NCBI GenBank assembly: GCA_910589655.1
Contig: CAJUTJ010000188.1
Location: 1 to 64,000 of the forward strand
DNA length: 64,000 bases
Source of the DNA: an uncultured Acetatifactor sp.
Lineage (GTDB): Bacteria > Bacillota > Clostridia > Lachnospirales > Lachnospiraceae
Reading direction: 5' to 3'
Shown: one piece after another, positions 18,765 to 27,700 of the stretch
Layout of the letters: every line of letters starts with the position of its first letter
Numbering within the stretch: position 1 is the stretch's first letter
Notes under the pieces: model-generated
Seen by the model: the letters and a program-made list of their open reading frames with translations, nothing else
What the model was told of the DNA's origin: nothing
Database searches by the model: none
Made by a program: the position numbers and the translations under genes

Positions 18765-18802
18765 GCCGGTTCACCTATGCAAATGAACCGGCCTTGTTTT
18801 TT
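18765..18802 (+). terminator. rho-independent terminator of the Hpt gene
   Basis: The perfect stem GCCGGTTCA/TGAACCGGC (18765-18773 and 18784-18792) has a 10-nt loop and is followed by CTTGTTTTTT. It lies 76 bases past the Hpt stop codon. Confidence 0.9.
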
Positions 18803-18911
18803 CAAGTGACATCACAAATCTCACGTCCGATATAAATCTTCCCGCGCATTAATACATCATCGTATTCATTTCCAAAGCACACAGACGCGGAAATGACTAT
18901 TCAAACACACT

Positions 18912-19646
18912 CTAAAGCCTGAAGTCTATGTTCTGCCCCCAAAGCCTCTCTTCATCGGTTCTTACCAAATCGCTCCATGCGGCATAGAGGACATTGTCCA
19001 CCTTTTTCTTTAATTCGTCAATGGAAGATGCGGTAACGGTCACATAATCACTCTCGGTCTTGTCTGATTTCCTGCTCTCCTCCAAGGCCTCCGCCTGCTT
19101 TTTCTTCTCGGCTCGTTTTGCGTCCTTCTTAGCCGTTTCCTTCTTTTCCGCAGTTCTCTTGGCAATCCGCTCTCTCTGCGCCGCCAGAGACTTATCCACC
19201 ACGGCAAAGAAAGAGGTAGTGCCATTGTCGTTAACCTGCATGCCGAATCCCTTCACGCTGCTGTTGGAGCCGATGTCCTTTTTCATTTGACTCAATTGGA
19301 CTGCAGCCTTGCTGATAATACCCTCATACTGCGCACGAAAGACTTCGTCCTCCGCCATCTTTTCGATTTTTTCCTCGTCCACCAGCACTACGGTCTTGTA
19401 CGGATTCGCGAAACTTCCCGCCTGCGCCTTTGCCGCTTCTTTCTGATCCGCGCTTACCAATATAAAATCCATGTTGGAGAACTTTTTCTTCAGTTCCTCG
19501 TAATACTTTGCAGCCTTGTCACTGAGCTTGGGCTGTCCGATGGTTTTGCCGTAATTTCCTGTTTTTCTGGCAGATGAATTTGTCTTCTCCATCTCTGCCC
19601 CATAGGTTTTAACGGCATTCTCTTCCAGATTTGAAATACTGCTCAT
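18912..19646 (-). CDS. conserved hypothetical protein, DUF6033-like
   Basis: The 244-residue hydrophilic protein has no signal peptide or membrane segment. Residues 1-45 are polar and likely disordered. The middle part (SDKAAKYYEELKKKFSNMDF, then VLVDEEKIEKMAEDE) looks alpha/beta. Residues about 160-205 are a highly charged Lys/Arg/Glu-rich coiled coil. It resembles Lachnospiraceae proteins grouped as DUF6033, from memory of the family and not from a search. Function is unknown. ATG at 19646 has AAGGAGGG 6 nt upstream. The frame continues to 19754 without a ribosome site. Confidence 0.8.
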   Translation of the reverse strand: MSSISNLEENAVKTYGAEMEKTNSSARKTGNYGKTIGQPKLSDKAAKYYEELKKKFSNMDFILVSADQKEAAKAQAGSFANPYKTVVLVDEEKIEKMAEDEVFRAQYEGIISKAAVQLSQMKKDIGSNSSVKGFGMQVNDNGTTSFFAVVDKSLAAQRERIAKRTAEKKETAKKDAKRAEKKKQAEALEESRKSDKTESDYVTVTASSIDELKKKVDNVLYAAWSDLVRTDEERLWGQNIDFRL

Positions 19647-19790
19647 ACATATCCCTCCTTGGTTTTGTCCTGTCCGTGGAAATCCGTTCCCACATTTTAT
19701 GGTTCCGTTTATGTTATCGGCCGAAATTGTACTTTTATAAAGACTGTTTTCCAATTAATTCCGTCTATTGTAAGGTTTCCGTCCGTCCCA

Positions 19791-20345
19791 TTAACAGCAT
19801 TTCCGCACTTCTCTTCCCTGTGCCTCAGCAGCCTGCTCTATCAATTCCCTGAAAATAATTTCAATTCTCTCTTCAAAAGGCACATTTTCATTCTCCTCCT
19901 GTCTGGCCAGCGCTTCGTCCAAGAAACATCCCCCGCTGTACTTGTTTTTCGGGTCAAAGCATGGGAATGCAATGTCCGACAAGCCGCTTAATTCTCTAAA
20001 ACGCTTATTAAAATGAAATTCCACCGTGTATCGTTCGACATCCAAAACAATAAAAAAAGGGATATTCGCTATTGTCTCTTCTGCAACAGCCGTTTCTTTG
20101 GTGACCTTAGTAAACAGCAGCTCCTTTTTTAAAGATCCGGGGAAAAAGTATGTCCCCTTCATCTGCTCCAACAGCGGTGCAACACAAATATCCTGATTCC
20201 TGATTCTGGATTGGCTGACGGCATACTTTAGACTCCTTAAATAACCTGCCACCTCAAAAGGATAACTAAACCCGCCGGCATATTTTGTATAAAAATAAAA
20301 TTCTTTCCCTTGCTCATAAATCTGGTACACCGCATTTGTATTCAT
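19791..20345 (-). CDS. hypothetical protein
   Basis: I do not recognise this 184-residue protein. It is mixed alpha/beta in composition with no membrane segment. Features are an aromatic-rich start (YEQGKEFYFYTKYAGGFSYPF), a basic middle, FNKRFRELSGL, and a charged helical C-terminus. It lies 144 bases upstream of the DUF6033-like gene on the same strand, so the two may be co-transcribed. ATG at 20345 follows GGGGATG. An upstream ATG at 20414 has no ribosome site. Confidence 0.7.
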   Translation of the reverse strand: MNTNAVYQIYEQGKEFYFYTKYAGGFSYPFEVAGYLRSLKYAVSQSRIRNQDICVAPLLEQMKGTYFFPGSLKKELLFTKVTKETAVAEETIANIPFFIVLDVERYTVEFHFNKRFRELSGLSDIAFPCFDPKNKYSGGCFLDEALARQEENENVPFEERIEIIFRELIEQAAEAQGREVRKCC

Positions 20346-20659
20346 TGCATCATCCCCATTTGCATATAAAATTCTTCTGCGATTTATTTTATCATTCTTA
20401 AAAAAGAACAACAATCACAAAATATGAATACCTAATGCATAAGACTCAACTCTGTGTTTACATCTGACAGTCAGAACATATTGCAGTTATTGCAGTTTAA
20501 ATTGCAAGGAAACCCGCGCCCCGTCCGCTCTGGCGCCATCGGAAATCTTCTTGATTTCACTTGCATTTACCCGTTTTCTGTTGTATAGTGGATTCGAATT
20601 GATTTCTAAAATAGGGCGATTCCGAAAGACAATTACATATTATATGGAGGAGAAACGAT
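20346..20659. other. intergenic region between hypothetical gene and argG
   Basis: A divergent promoter region. A cluster of TTGCAGTT-like repeats (about 20483-20511), including the imperfect palindrome TTGCA/TGCAA around GTTTAAAT, lies 50-80 bases upstream of the argG promoter and could be an operator. It does not match the ArgR box as I know it. Nothing else is recognisable. Confidence 0.35.
20561..20589 (+). promoter_or_regulatory. promoter of argG
   Basis: TTGCAT (20561-20566) and TATAGT (20584-20589) are spaced by exactly 17 bases. Transcription would start near 20596, leaving a leader of about 64 bases with GGAGGAG before the ATG. Confidence 0.6.
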
Positions 20660-21889
20660 ATGAAAGAAAAAGTAGTTCTGGCTTATTCCGGCGGTCTGGA
20701 CACTACCGCCATTATCCCTTGGCTGAAAGAGAACTTTGACTATGAGGTTATCTGTGTCTGTGTAGACTGCGGTCAGGCCGAGGAGCTTGACGGTTTGGAG
20801 GAAAGAGCAAAATCCTGCGGCGCTTCCAAGCTTTATATTGAGAACGTGATCGATGAGTTCTGCGATGAATACATTGTCCCTTGCGTACAGGCAAACGCCG
20901 TCTACGAAAATAAATATCTTCTGGGAACCTCTATGGCAAGACCCTTGATCGCCAAAAAGCTGGTTGAGATTGCAAGAAAAGAGGGCGCCACAGCCATCTG
21001 CCACGGCGCTACCGGAAAGGGAAACGACCAAATCCGTTTCGAGCTGGGCATCAAGGCTCTCGCCCCCGATATCAAAATTATTGCCGCATGGAGAAACGAT
21101 AAGTGGGATATGGATTCCCGTGAATCCGAGATTGCCTATTGTCAGGCACACGGTATTAATCTTCCCTTCTCCGCAGATTCCTCCTACAGCCGTGACCGCA
21201 ATATCTGGCACATCAGCCATGAGGGTCTGGAACTGGAGGATCCTGCAAACGAGCCTAACTTCGAGCATCTTCTGGTACTGGGCACCACTCCCGAGAAGGC
21301 TCCCGAGGAGGGCGAGTATGTAACCATGACCTTTGAAAAGGGCGTTCCCACATCCGTAAACGGCAAAAAGATGAAAGTCTCCGAGGTCATCAGCGCTCTG
21401 AACGAGCTGGGCGGAAAACACGGCATCGGCATCATCGATATCGTGGAAAACCGCGTAGTAGGCATGAAATCCCGCGGCGTATATGAGACTCCCGGAGGAA
21501 CCATTTTAATGGAAGCTCACCAGCAGCTGGAGGAGCTGATCTTAGACCGCGATACCTATGCACTGAAAAAGGAAATGGGCAGCCGCTTTGCCAGCCTCGT
21601 ATATGAAGGCAAATGGTTCACCCCTCTCCGTCAGGCCGAGCAGGCATTTATCGAGGAGACGCAGAAATATGTTACCGGCGAGGTAAAGTTTAAGCTCTAC
21701 AAAGGCAATATCATTAAGGCAGGCACCACGTCACCTTACACCCTGTACAACGAGAGCATTGCTTCCTTTACCACAGGAGATCTGTACGACCATCATGATG
21801 CGGAAGGCTTCATCAATCTGTTCGGACTTTCCTGCAAGGTGAGAGCTATGAAGATGCAGGAACAGGGTGAGGATCCGTACCGCGCATAA
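20660..21889 (+). CDS. argG: argininosuccinate synthase
   Basis: The 409-residue enzyme is full length. It has the N-type ATP pyrophosphatase loop [15 protein letters not shown] (8-22), the citrulline and aspartate-binding segment [13 protein letters not shown], and [13 protein letters not shown]. It joins citrulline and aspartate with ATP in the penultimate step of arginine synthesis. argH is not adjacent in this window, and no other arginine gene is present, so argG stands alone here. GGAGGAG lies 6 nt before the start. Codon use is GC-richer than that of its neighbours, as expected for an abundant protein. Confidence 0.97.
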   Translation: MKEKVVLAYSGGLDTTAIIPWLKENFDYEVICVCVDCGQAEELDGLEERAKSCGASKLYIENVIDEFCDEYIVPCVQANAVYENKYLLGTSMARPLIAKKLVEIARKEGATAICHGATGKGNDQIRFELGIKALAPDIKIIAAWRNDKWDMDSRESEIAYCQAHGINLPFSADSSYSRDRNIWHISHEGLELEDPANEPNFEHLLVLGTTPEKAPEEGEYVTMTFEKGVPTSVNGKKMKVSEVISALNELGGKHGIGIIDIVENRVVGMKSRGVYETPGGTILMEAHQQLEELILDRDTYALKKEMGSRFASLVYEGKWFTPLRQAEQAFIEETQKYVTGEVKFKLYKGNIIKAGTTSPYTLYNESIASFTTGDLYDHHDAEGFINLFGLSCKVRAMKMQEQGEDPYRA

Positions 21890-21956
21890 CCTTTTGAGCA
21901 TACACTAAGCTCCGGCAAAGAGTGTTGATTTCTCCGCTCCGGATTCCGCCGGATGG

Positions 21957-22027
21957 AAGCCATTGCCAAACATCTCTTCTTTTGAGGAAGAAACCGGCCT
22001 CCTAAGAGACCAATATGGCAATGGCTT
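21957..22027. repeat. long inverted repeat between argG and DUF1294 gene
   Basis: The perfect 11-bp arms AAGCCATTGCC (21957-21967) and GGCAATGGCTT (22017-22027) are 49 bases apart. The loop contains further self-complementary pieces (CTTCTTTTGAGGAAG). Two similar stretches, AAAGAGTGTTGATTT and AAAGAGTATTGATTT, flank the structure. There is no T-tract, so it is more likely an RNA-stability or remnant element than a terminator. Confidence 0.55.
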
Positions 22028-22047
22028 TCGGAAAAGAGTATTGATTT

Positions 22048-22314
22048 ATGGAAATAGTTTTGGTTTACTTTCTTATCATAAATGTCATCGGCTATTCCCT
22101 GATGGGAATCGATAAAAAAAGAGCTGTCCGGGGTGCTTGGCGCATCTCGGAAGCTTCTTTATTTACCGTTGCATTTCTGGGCGGCGCCCTTGGCTGCACT
22201 CTGGGCATGAACCATTTCCGCCATAAGACAAAACATTGGTATTTCAAATACGGTATGCCTGCAATTTTTGCAGTTCATGTCTGTCTGCTGCTGTCTCTGT
22301 TCCCACGGACATAA
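22048..22314 (+). CDS. DUF1294 membrane protein
   Basis: A small 88-residue protein with three hydrophobic segments (about 3-20, 37-55 and 69-85). It shows the family pattern M-G-I-D-K-K-R-A, W-R-I-S-E-A-S-L, GGALGCTLGM and RHKTKHWYFKYG. Function is unknown. Related domains in other bacteria are sometimes fused to a cold-shock domain. It lies 158 bases after argG on the same strand, and only a weak AAAGAG site precedes it. Confidence 0.88.
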   Translation: MEIVLVYFLIINVIGYSLMGIDKKRAVRGAWRISEASLFTVAFLGGALGCTLGMNHFRHKTKHWYFKYGMPAIFAVHVCLLLSLFPRT

Positions 22315-22373
22315 CTGCGCCGTTCCGCCTGCGCCTGTTGCCGCCGCTTCGCCCAAAGTTTTTATTCTCCGTT

Positions 22374-23210
22374 TTACGTTGTCACGATCACTCCTCCGTC
22401 GCTGGCATACATACTGCTGATTCCTCTGGTATCCATGATGATACATTCTTTGAATTTACATTTGGATAAGATCTGCTCCTTCACCGTCTCCGCTCTGCCG
22501 GGCGCATTGCAGTGAGTGATAATCAGTTTCCTCTCCTCCGGATTCTTTACTTCCGCTATGGCCAGCTCCGCCATTTTACTCAGCGCCTTCTTTATTCCGA
22601 TGGTCTGGCTTTTCTGGACGATACGGCCTTTGTCTCCTGCCATGACGGGCTTGATGCTCAGTGTGGAAGCTACCAACGCTTTGACACCGGACAATCTGCC
22701 GTTCTTCCGCAAGGTTTCCAGATTATCCAGCACAAACAAGGTATTTATACTGTCCCGGTAACTCTCAATCTGCCTTACAATCTCCTCAAAGGAAAGCCCC
22801 GCTTCCTCCAGCTCCATCAGCTTTAGCGCCAACTGGGTCTCGCCGCCGCTGGCAGACTCGGAATCCACTACATGTATTTGCTTTTCACCGTACTTTTCCC
22901 GGTAAAGATCGGCTCCCAGCTTCGCGCTGTTATAGCTGCCGCTCAAATGAGAAGACAAAGTCACCGCATACACATGATCCACCGGCTCGTTATACGCTTC
23001 CATAAAGCGTTCCGGCGACGGACAAGAAGATTTAGGACACTTAGGGCATTCTGCCACTTTTTTCAAAAACTCCGCTTGGTTAAAGGCCTCATCATCCAAT
23101 ATTTGGTAGTCCCCCACATCAAGCCCCAGAGGAATCCGCACAAAGCGGGAATCCTTCAAAAGTTCTCCGGGAAGTTCACAACAACTGTCAACCACTATTT
23201 TGTAACTCAT
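22374..23210 (-). CDS. DegV-family fatty-acid-binding protein
   Basis: The 278-residue protein begins YKIVVDSCCELP and carries HLSGSYNSAKLGA with the conserved Ser that contacts the fatty acid carboxylate, VVDSESASGGETQLAL, and the C-terminal V-x-x-x-G-G-V-I domain end. The family binds fatty acids and, as FakB, presents them to the FakA kinase for phospholipid synthesis. No fakA gene is near, so the exact role is inferred. GGAGAG lies 6 nt before the ATG. Confidence 0.93.
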   Translation of the reverse strand: MSYKIVVDSCCELPGELLKDSRFVRIPLGLDVGDYQILDDEAFNQAEFLKKVAECPKCPKSSCPSPERFMEAYNEPVDHVYAVTLSSHLSGSYNSAKLGADLYREKYGEKQIHVVDSESASGGETQLALKLMELEEAGLSFEEIVRQIESYRDSINTLFVLDNLETLRKNGRLSGVKALVASTLSIKPVMAGDKGRIVQKSQTIGIKKALSKMAELAIAEVKNPEERKLIITHCNAPGRAETVKEQILSKCKFKECIIMDTRGISSMYASDGGVIVTT

Positions 23211-23546
23211 AAGTTCTCTCCATTCTATTTGAAATATTTCAACCGAAAGAATACTTAACCGTCTGCGCTCTGCTGTCTTCCAACCATATCATTCTTTCCG
23301 CCTGTCATTCTTACCTTATAATGTAAGAAAGGAGTGCCTTCGTGTCATACTTGCATGTCTGCTTCGGGAATTTATAAACACATTTGGCCGACGGCGCCGC
23401 TGCATATAGGGTAAAAAATGCTATCGCATATAGTTTTCATTACCATATATGATAGCATCCTAAATGTACTATGTAAAGCATATTATTTCCATATCACGGA
23501 TTTTTTACAACATTATTCAAAATTTGAGAGAATCTATGGAATCTTT
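23211..23546. other. intergenic region with a palindrome and an inverted repeat
   Basis: Just upstream of the DegV gene is a perfect 14-bp palindrome, TTGAAATATTTCAA (23229-23242), a possible repressor site. Further on, ATGCTATC/GATAGCAT (23418-23425 and 23451-23458) form a 33-bp-spaced stem with extra pairing in ATATA/TATAT. I see no credible gene. Confidence 0.45.
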
Positions 23547-24659
23547 TTATTTCGTTGTTTTGGGGATATCCGGAAAAGTGTCCTGACGCCTGTCCGGACA
23601 ATAATGGACTTGTACCAGCCGATCTATCTTCCGTATCTCATCGGGAATGCGTATTTTTGCAGGACACATGGCTAGACAAGGCATTTCCGTACACTTCCGG
23701 CACCACTCTGCGCTTTGTTTGATCCCCATATCCAGTTTTCGCAGCGCCCAGTATTCCTTTCCGAGGAAAAAATAATGATACTGTCTGAATATGGTATGTA
23801 TCTCCGTCCCGTAAGGGCACACACATCTCTGACAGCGGTCACAGGGAATGGGAGAAAATTCCTTCTCCAAAACGGATAGCACTTTATTAAAATCCGGAAT
23901 GTCATCTGCATTTTTATAAGGGCCAAAGGCTGCCTGTGCCTGGCTGACAGTTCCGATTCCGATGAGCGCACAGGAGACAGGGTAAGAAAGCACGGTTCCC
24001 AAAAGCGTCTCCACAGGAAAAAAAGCCGGCAAAAGCCCCGCTGCATATACCTTGTTGATCAGAATTCCTTTTTCATTGAAAAGGGGTTCCGCCTTCATCC
24101 GGTCCAGCATCCCCCGTTCGAAAAGATTACCGCTTCCCTGAAGCACATCCACCCGGAAATCTCCGGCGCCGCGAAGAAGTATATCGTAATAGTGGGAAGC
24201 CACTCCCGCAAAACGTATCACACCCTCCCTCTTCAATTCCGACAGCGCATCTAATGCACCGCCTTTTTGAAAGACGGTTTCTTCATGGGCGGCGTCCACC
24301 TGATGCACAAAGTACATATCTGCCCAAGTTCCCAGATTCCGGCAGGAAGTTTTAGCGGCCAGATAGATTTCGTTGCCGTCGAAAAACCGGGCTTTGTCAG
24401 AGATAATGATTTTATCTCTGCCGATATAGGATGCAAATTTCCCTAACTTTATCTCTGCGTCACCGTATTCCGGCACAATTGCCGTGTCATATAAATTGCA
24501 TCCGAGACGAAAAGCGTACTCCATCACTGTCAACGCTTCCTCATCGCTGAGATTATAATAATCGGGCAGCACAGGGACGCTTCCGCGCAAAACAGGAATG
24601 GTTCCAAAGCCCACCTCCGAGACGGACAGCCCGGTGCGCCCGAGCCTGCGGTATTTCAT
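23547..24659 (-). CDS. aldo/keto reductase with C-terminal 4Fe-4S ferredoxin domain
   Basis: The 370-residue protein has an aldo/keto reductase barrel (RRLGRTGLSVSEVGFG at the start, DTAIVPEYGDAEIKLG around the catalytic Tyr, IIISDKAR with the catalytic Lys). A C-terminal iron-sulphur part has Cys clusters CDRCQRCVCPYG and WCRKCTEMPCLAMCP. Such fusions are common in anaerobes and are presumed NADPH- or ferredoxin-linked reductases of unknown substrate. ATG at 24659 is chosen because GGGAG lies 7 nt upstream. The frame extends to 24713 without a ribosome site. Confidence 0.9.
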   Translation of the reverse strand: MKYRRLGRTGLSVSEVGFGTIPVLRGSVPVLPDYYNLSDEEALTVMEYAFRLGCNLYDTAIVPEYGDAEIKLGKFASYIGRDKIIISDKARFFDGNEIYLAAKTSCRNLGTWADMYFVHQVDAAHEETVFQKGGALDALSELKREGVIRFAGVASHYYDILLRGAGDFRVDVLQGSGNLFERGMLDRMKAEPLFNEKGILINKVYAAGLLPAFFPVETLLGTVLSYPVSCALIGIGTVSQAQAAFGPYKNADDIPDFNKVLSVLEKEFSPIPCDRCQRCVCPYGTEIHTIFRQYHYFFLGKEYWALRKLDMGIKQSAEWCRKCTEMPCLAMCPAKIRIPDEIRKIDRLVQVHYCPDRRQDTFPDIPKTTK

Positions 24660-24759
24660 TGTGACTCCCATCTGTACGCTGCGGCGCACACAAGCAAAAA
24701 GCCGAATACACATTTTTATTCGACACGAATAATCAATGAACAGCTTCAGACAGAAAGGC

Positions 24760-27700
24760 TCAGAGGCACTTCAATCCTTTCGCAATTTCTCCATTCAATA
24801 TTTTGATAGGGCACCCGACAAAGGCTCTCTCTTCTATAGCGATATCTTTTATAAGATTTTCCGGAGCATCTTTTGCAGCTCCTTCCGGAATGTCTTCTGT
24901 GGAATCCACATCTTCCATAGCATTTTTCATAATTTTTCCCCCTACTTGAATCAAGGAAAGTCCCCGGCAGAAGGCAAAAGCTTCCCTTCCGATCCGTTTT
25001 ATGGTAGAGGGGAGCAGAACCCTCTTTAAACTATGGCAGCGGTAAAATGCTTTTTCCGGTATTTCCTCCACGCCTTCCGGAATCAGGATCTCCTGCAGGG
25101 AAGTACAATTTTCAAATGCTCCGGCGCCAAGCCGCCTGAGTTTTTCCAATCCGTCTATCCGTTCCAATGCCCCGCAGTTAAAGAAAGCCATCTTTCCGAT
25201 CTCTTCCACATTCTGCGCCTGACGAATCTCCCTCAGCCATTTACAGCCCGAAAAGGCACGATTTCCCACGGATACTATGGAAGAGGAAACCGTTACCTCC
25301 GTCAGTAGATTCCCGTCTTGGAAAACGCCCTCACCAATGGCGGTAATGCCCTCCGGCAGCCGAAGCCGGGAAATATTTCCCGTGCACTCCACAAGTACGT
25401 TCTTTTCGTCCGTCTTAAAGCAGTTCATACTGTCTACGACGGCCTGCGCCGCCAAGGAAGGCAATTCCCTTTCAGGCAATTCACAAGACTCCTTTGTATT
25501 TGCCTCCATCAAAGAAGGGGACAATAACGCCCTCTCCCGGTCTGCAATGCCCGTTATCCGGAAAACAGTTTGATCCGGCAGAATAATTTCTTCTAAATAG
25601 ATACAATTGCGGAAAGCATATTCCTCCACCCGTGTTCTTTCGGACATAAACCGGATTCTCTCTATCCCCATTCCGTTGGCAAAAGCCCATCCGCAGACCA
25701 ATTTAATCTCCTCCGGCACCACTACCTCCCCCACACAGCAGGAGCCGTCCAAAAGCATATGATTAAATGCCACGAAGGGAGACTTGCGTCTTTGCCTGTC
25801 CATCCATGCCGTCCCGTGGAACGCTCTGGCGCCGATATGTTCCACACTCTCGGGAATCGTTATTTCCTCCAGCATCATACTGTCCCGGAATACCTCCGCC
25901 GCTATCCGGCGGATTCCCCAAGGTATTTTTATAACGCTTCCGGCGCCCCGGTATCCCCGGAGAATGCTTTCCTGATCTACGATAAAGCAGCTTAAAGCGC
26001 TGTGGAAAATCAACCGGACGATTTCGGGAATCCGCTCCGACAAAATGTCTTCATATGCGCCAAATTCCCATTTTTTCCCCTCATAATAAACCCGTCTCAG
26101 AAAAGTGCAGCCTGAGAAAGCATACTCTTGCAAAGAAAAGCCGCTCTGCCTCCCTCCCAGACAAATTTCCTCCAGACGGCCGCAGTCTTCAAAGGCATGG
26201 GGCATAATGCGGACATCCTCCGCAAATTCCGCCTTCCTGAAACGGGCGCAGTTCTCAAAAGCATACTCTCCTATCTCACATATATGCGATAAATCAAATT
26301 CTTCTAAACCGATACAGCCGCCGAAACAATGCTCCTGTACCTTCTCCGCGTTTTCGCAGGCACATATCCGGAGGGATGCGCATCCCTCAAACAGCCTTCC
26401 GGAGAGAACGGATACCCCGGACAGAACGGCCTCCGTAAGGGATGTGCAATAAGCGAACGCGGCGGTTCCCAGCTCCTTTACACGTATGTTTATTTTGAAT
26501 AAAGAAATGCACTTTTCAAAGGCGCGTGCGCCGATTTTAAATATTTTTTCCGGAGAAACCACCTCTCTCAACCCATGGCAGCCCCAGAATGCACCTTCTC
26601 CGATCCAAGACAGGCTTTTAGGGAAAATCACCTTCGTAACAGCATCATTTCCGGAAAAAGCAAAGGGGGCGATTCCCGTAATTCCTTCCGGAAGGCTGAT
26701 TTCTCCGCTGCAGCCCGTTCCGGAAATAACGATGCTCCCAAGCGCCTTGAGTGTATCTCCGCTCTGTTTTATCAGCGCGGTATCTTCAAAGGCACGCTCC
26801 CCGATTTGGTACAGTACATCCGGCAAATCGGCGGAAACGAGATCCCACCGCAGATCGCTGCAGCCGCCGAAGGCCATGCTTCCGATACTTTCCGCCTGTT
26901 TCAGACAGATTTCCCGAAGCCTGCCGCAATGGTAAAAAGCCTTGTCTCCCACGGATTTCCAAGCCACAGGCTTTCCCTCTGCATCCTCCACCGACACAAG
27001 TTCAAGGCATCCGGCAAAAACCGCCTTTTCCAACCGATCCACAGGGGAATGCCAGTATACCCGACGCAGGCCGGCGCAGGCTCCGAAAGCCCGCGGACCC
27101 ACCCACTGTATGCTTGAAGGCAGATGAATGGCCGTTAGATTCGGGTTCCCGTAAAAAGCTCCGCCAGCCAAAATCCGTACATCCTCCGAGAGCCATATCT
27201 CCCCTTCTAAATTCCGCCCGTCCCAGAAAATTTCCCCTGTCTGTCCTGCCGGATTCATGCCGTCCAGAAAAGGCGTCTTCTCCCAGACGCTTTCTCCTAC
27301 GGACTTCAGAGAATCCGGCAATACAATCCGCCCTAACGCGGTGCAGCCATACGCCAGCTTGTCCGGAATATGGCTTACCCCTTCTTCCAGCGCCAGCTTT
27401 TTCAGTCCGGTACAATCGGAAAAGATACCGGTGCCGTAATTTCGGCAGTCCCCACCTACTTGTACCGTCTCCACTCCGCTTTCCGCAAATGCCAGACTTC
27501 CCATATCCTCCACATTTGCCGAAAGAATTACATTCTTCAGAGAGACACATCGGTAAAAAGCCAGCTCTCCGATGGAAACAAGGCTTTCGGGAAAGGAAAC
27601 CTTTTCCAGAGATCGGCATTGGAAAAATGCCTGCTCCTCGATTCGTGCCAGACTCCCGCCAAGATCAATTTCCTTTAACGCCCGACATCGTTTAAACACA

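Noticed and set aside
23332..23380. Eleven-codon frame after AAGGAG at about 23330
   Set aside because: A GTG start after a good ribosome site gives only 11 codons. There is no conservation evidence and it ends in a featureless region.
26486..27695. Long Pro/Ser-rich frames opposite the LRR gene
   Set aside because: The repeat structure of the LRR gene keeps the opposite frames open. No domain or ribosome site supports them.
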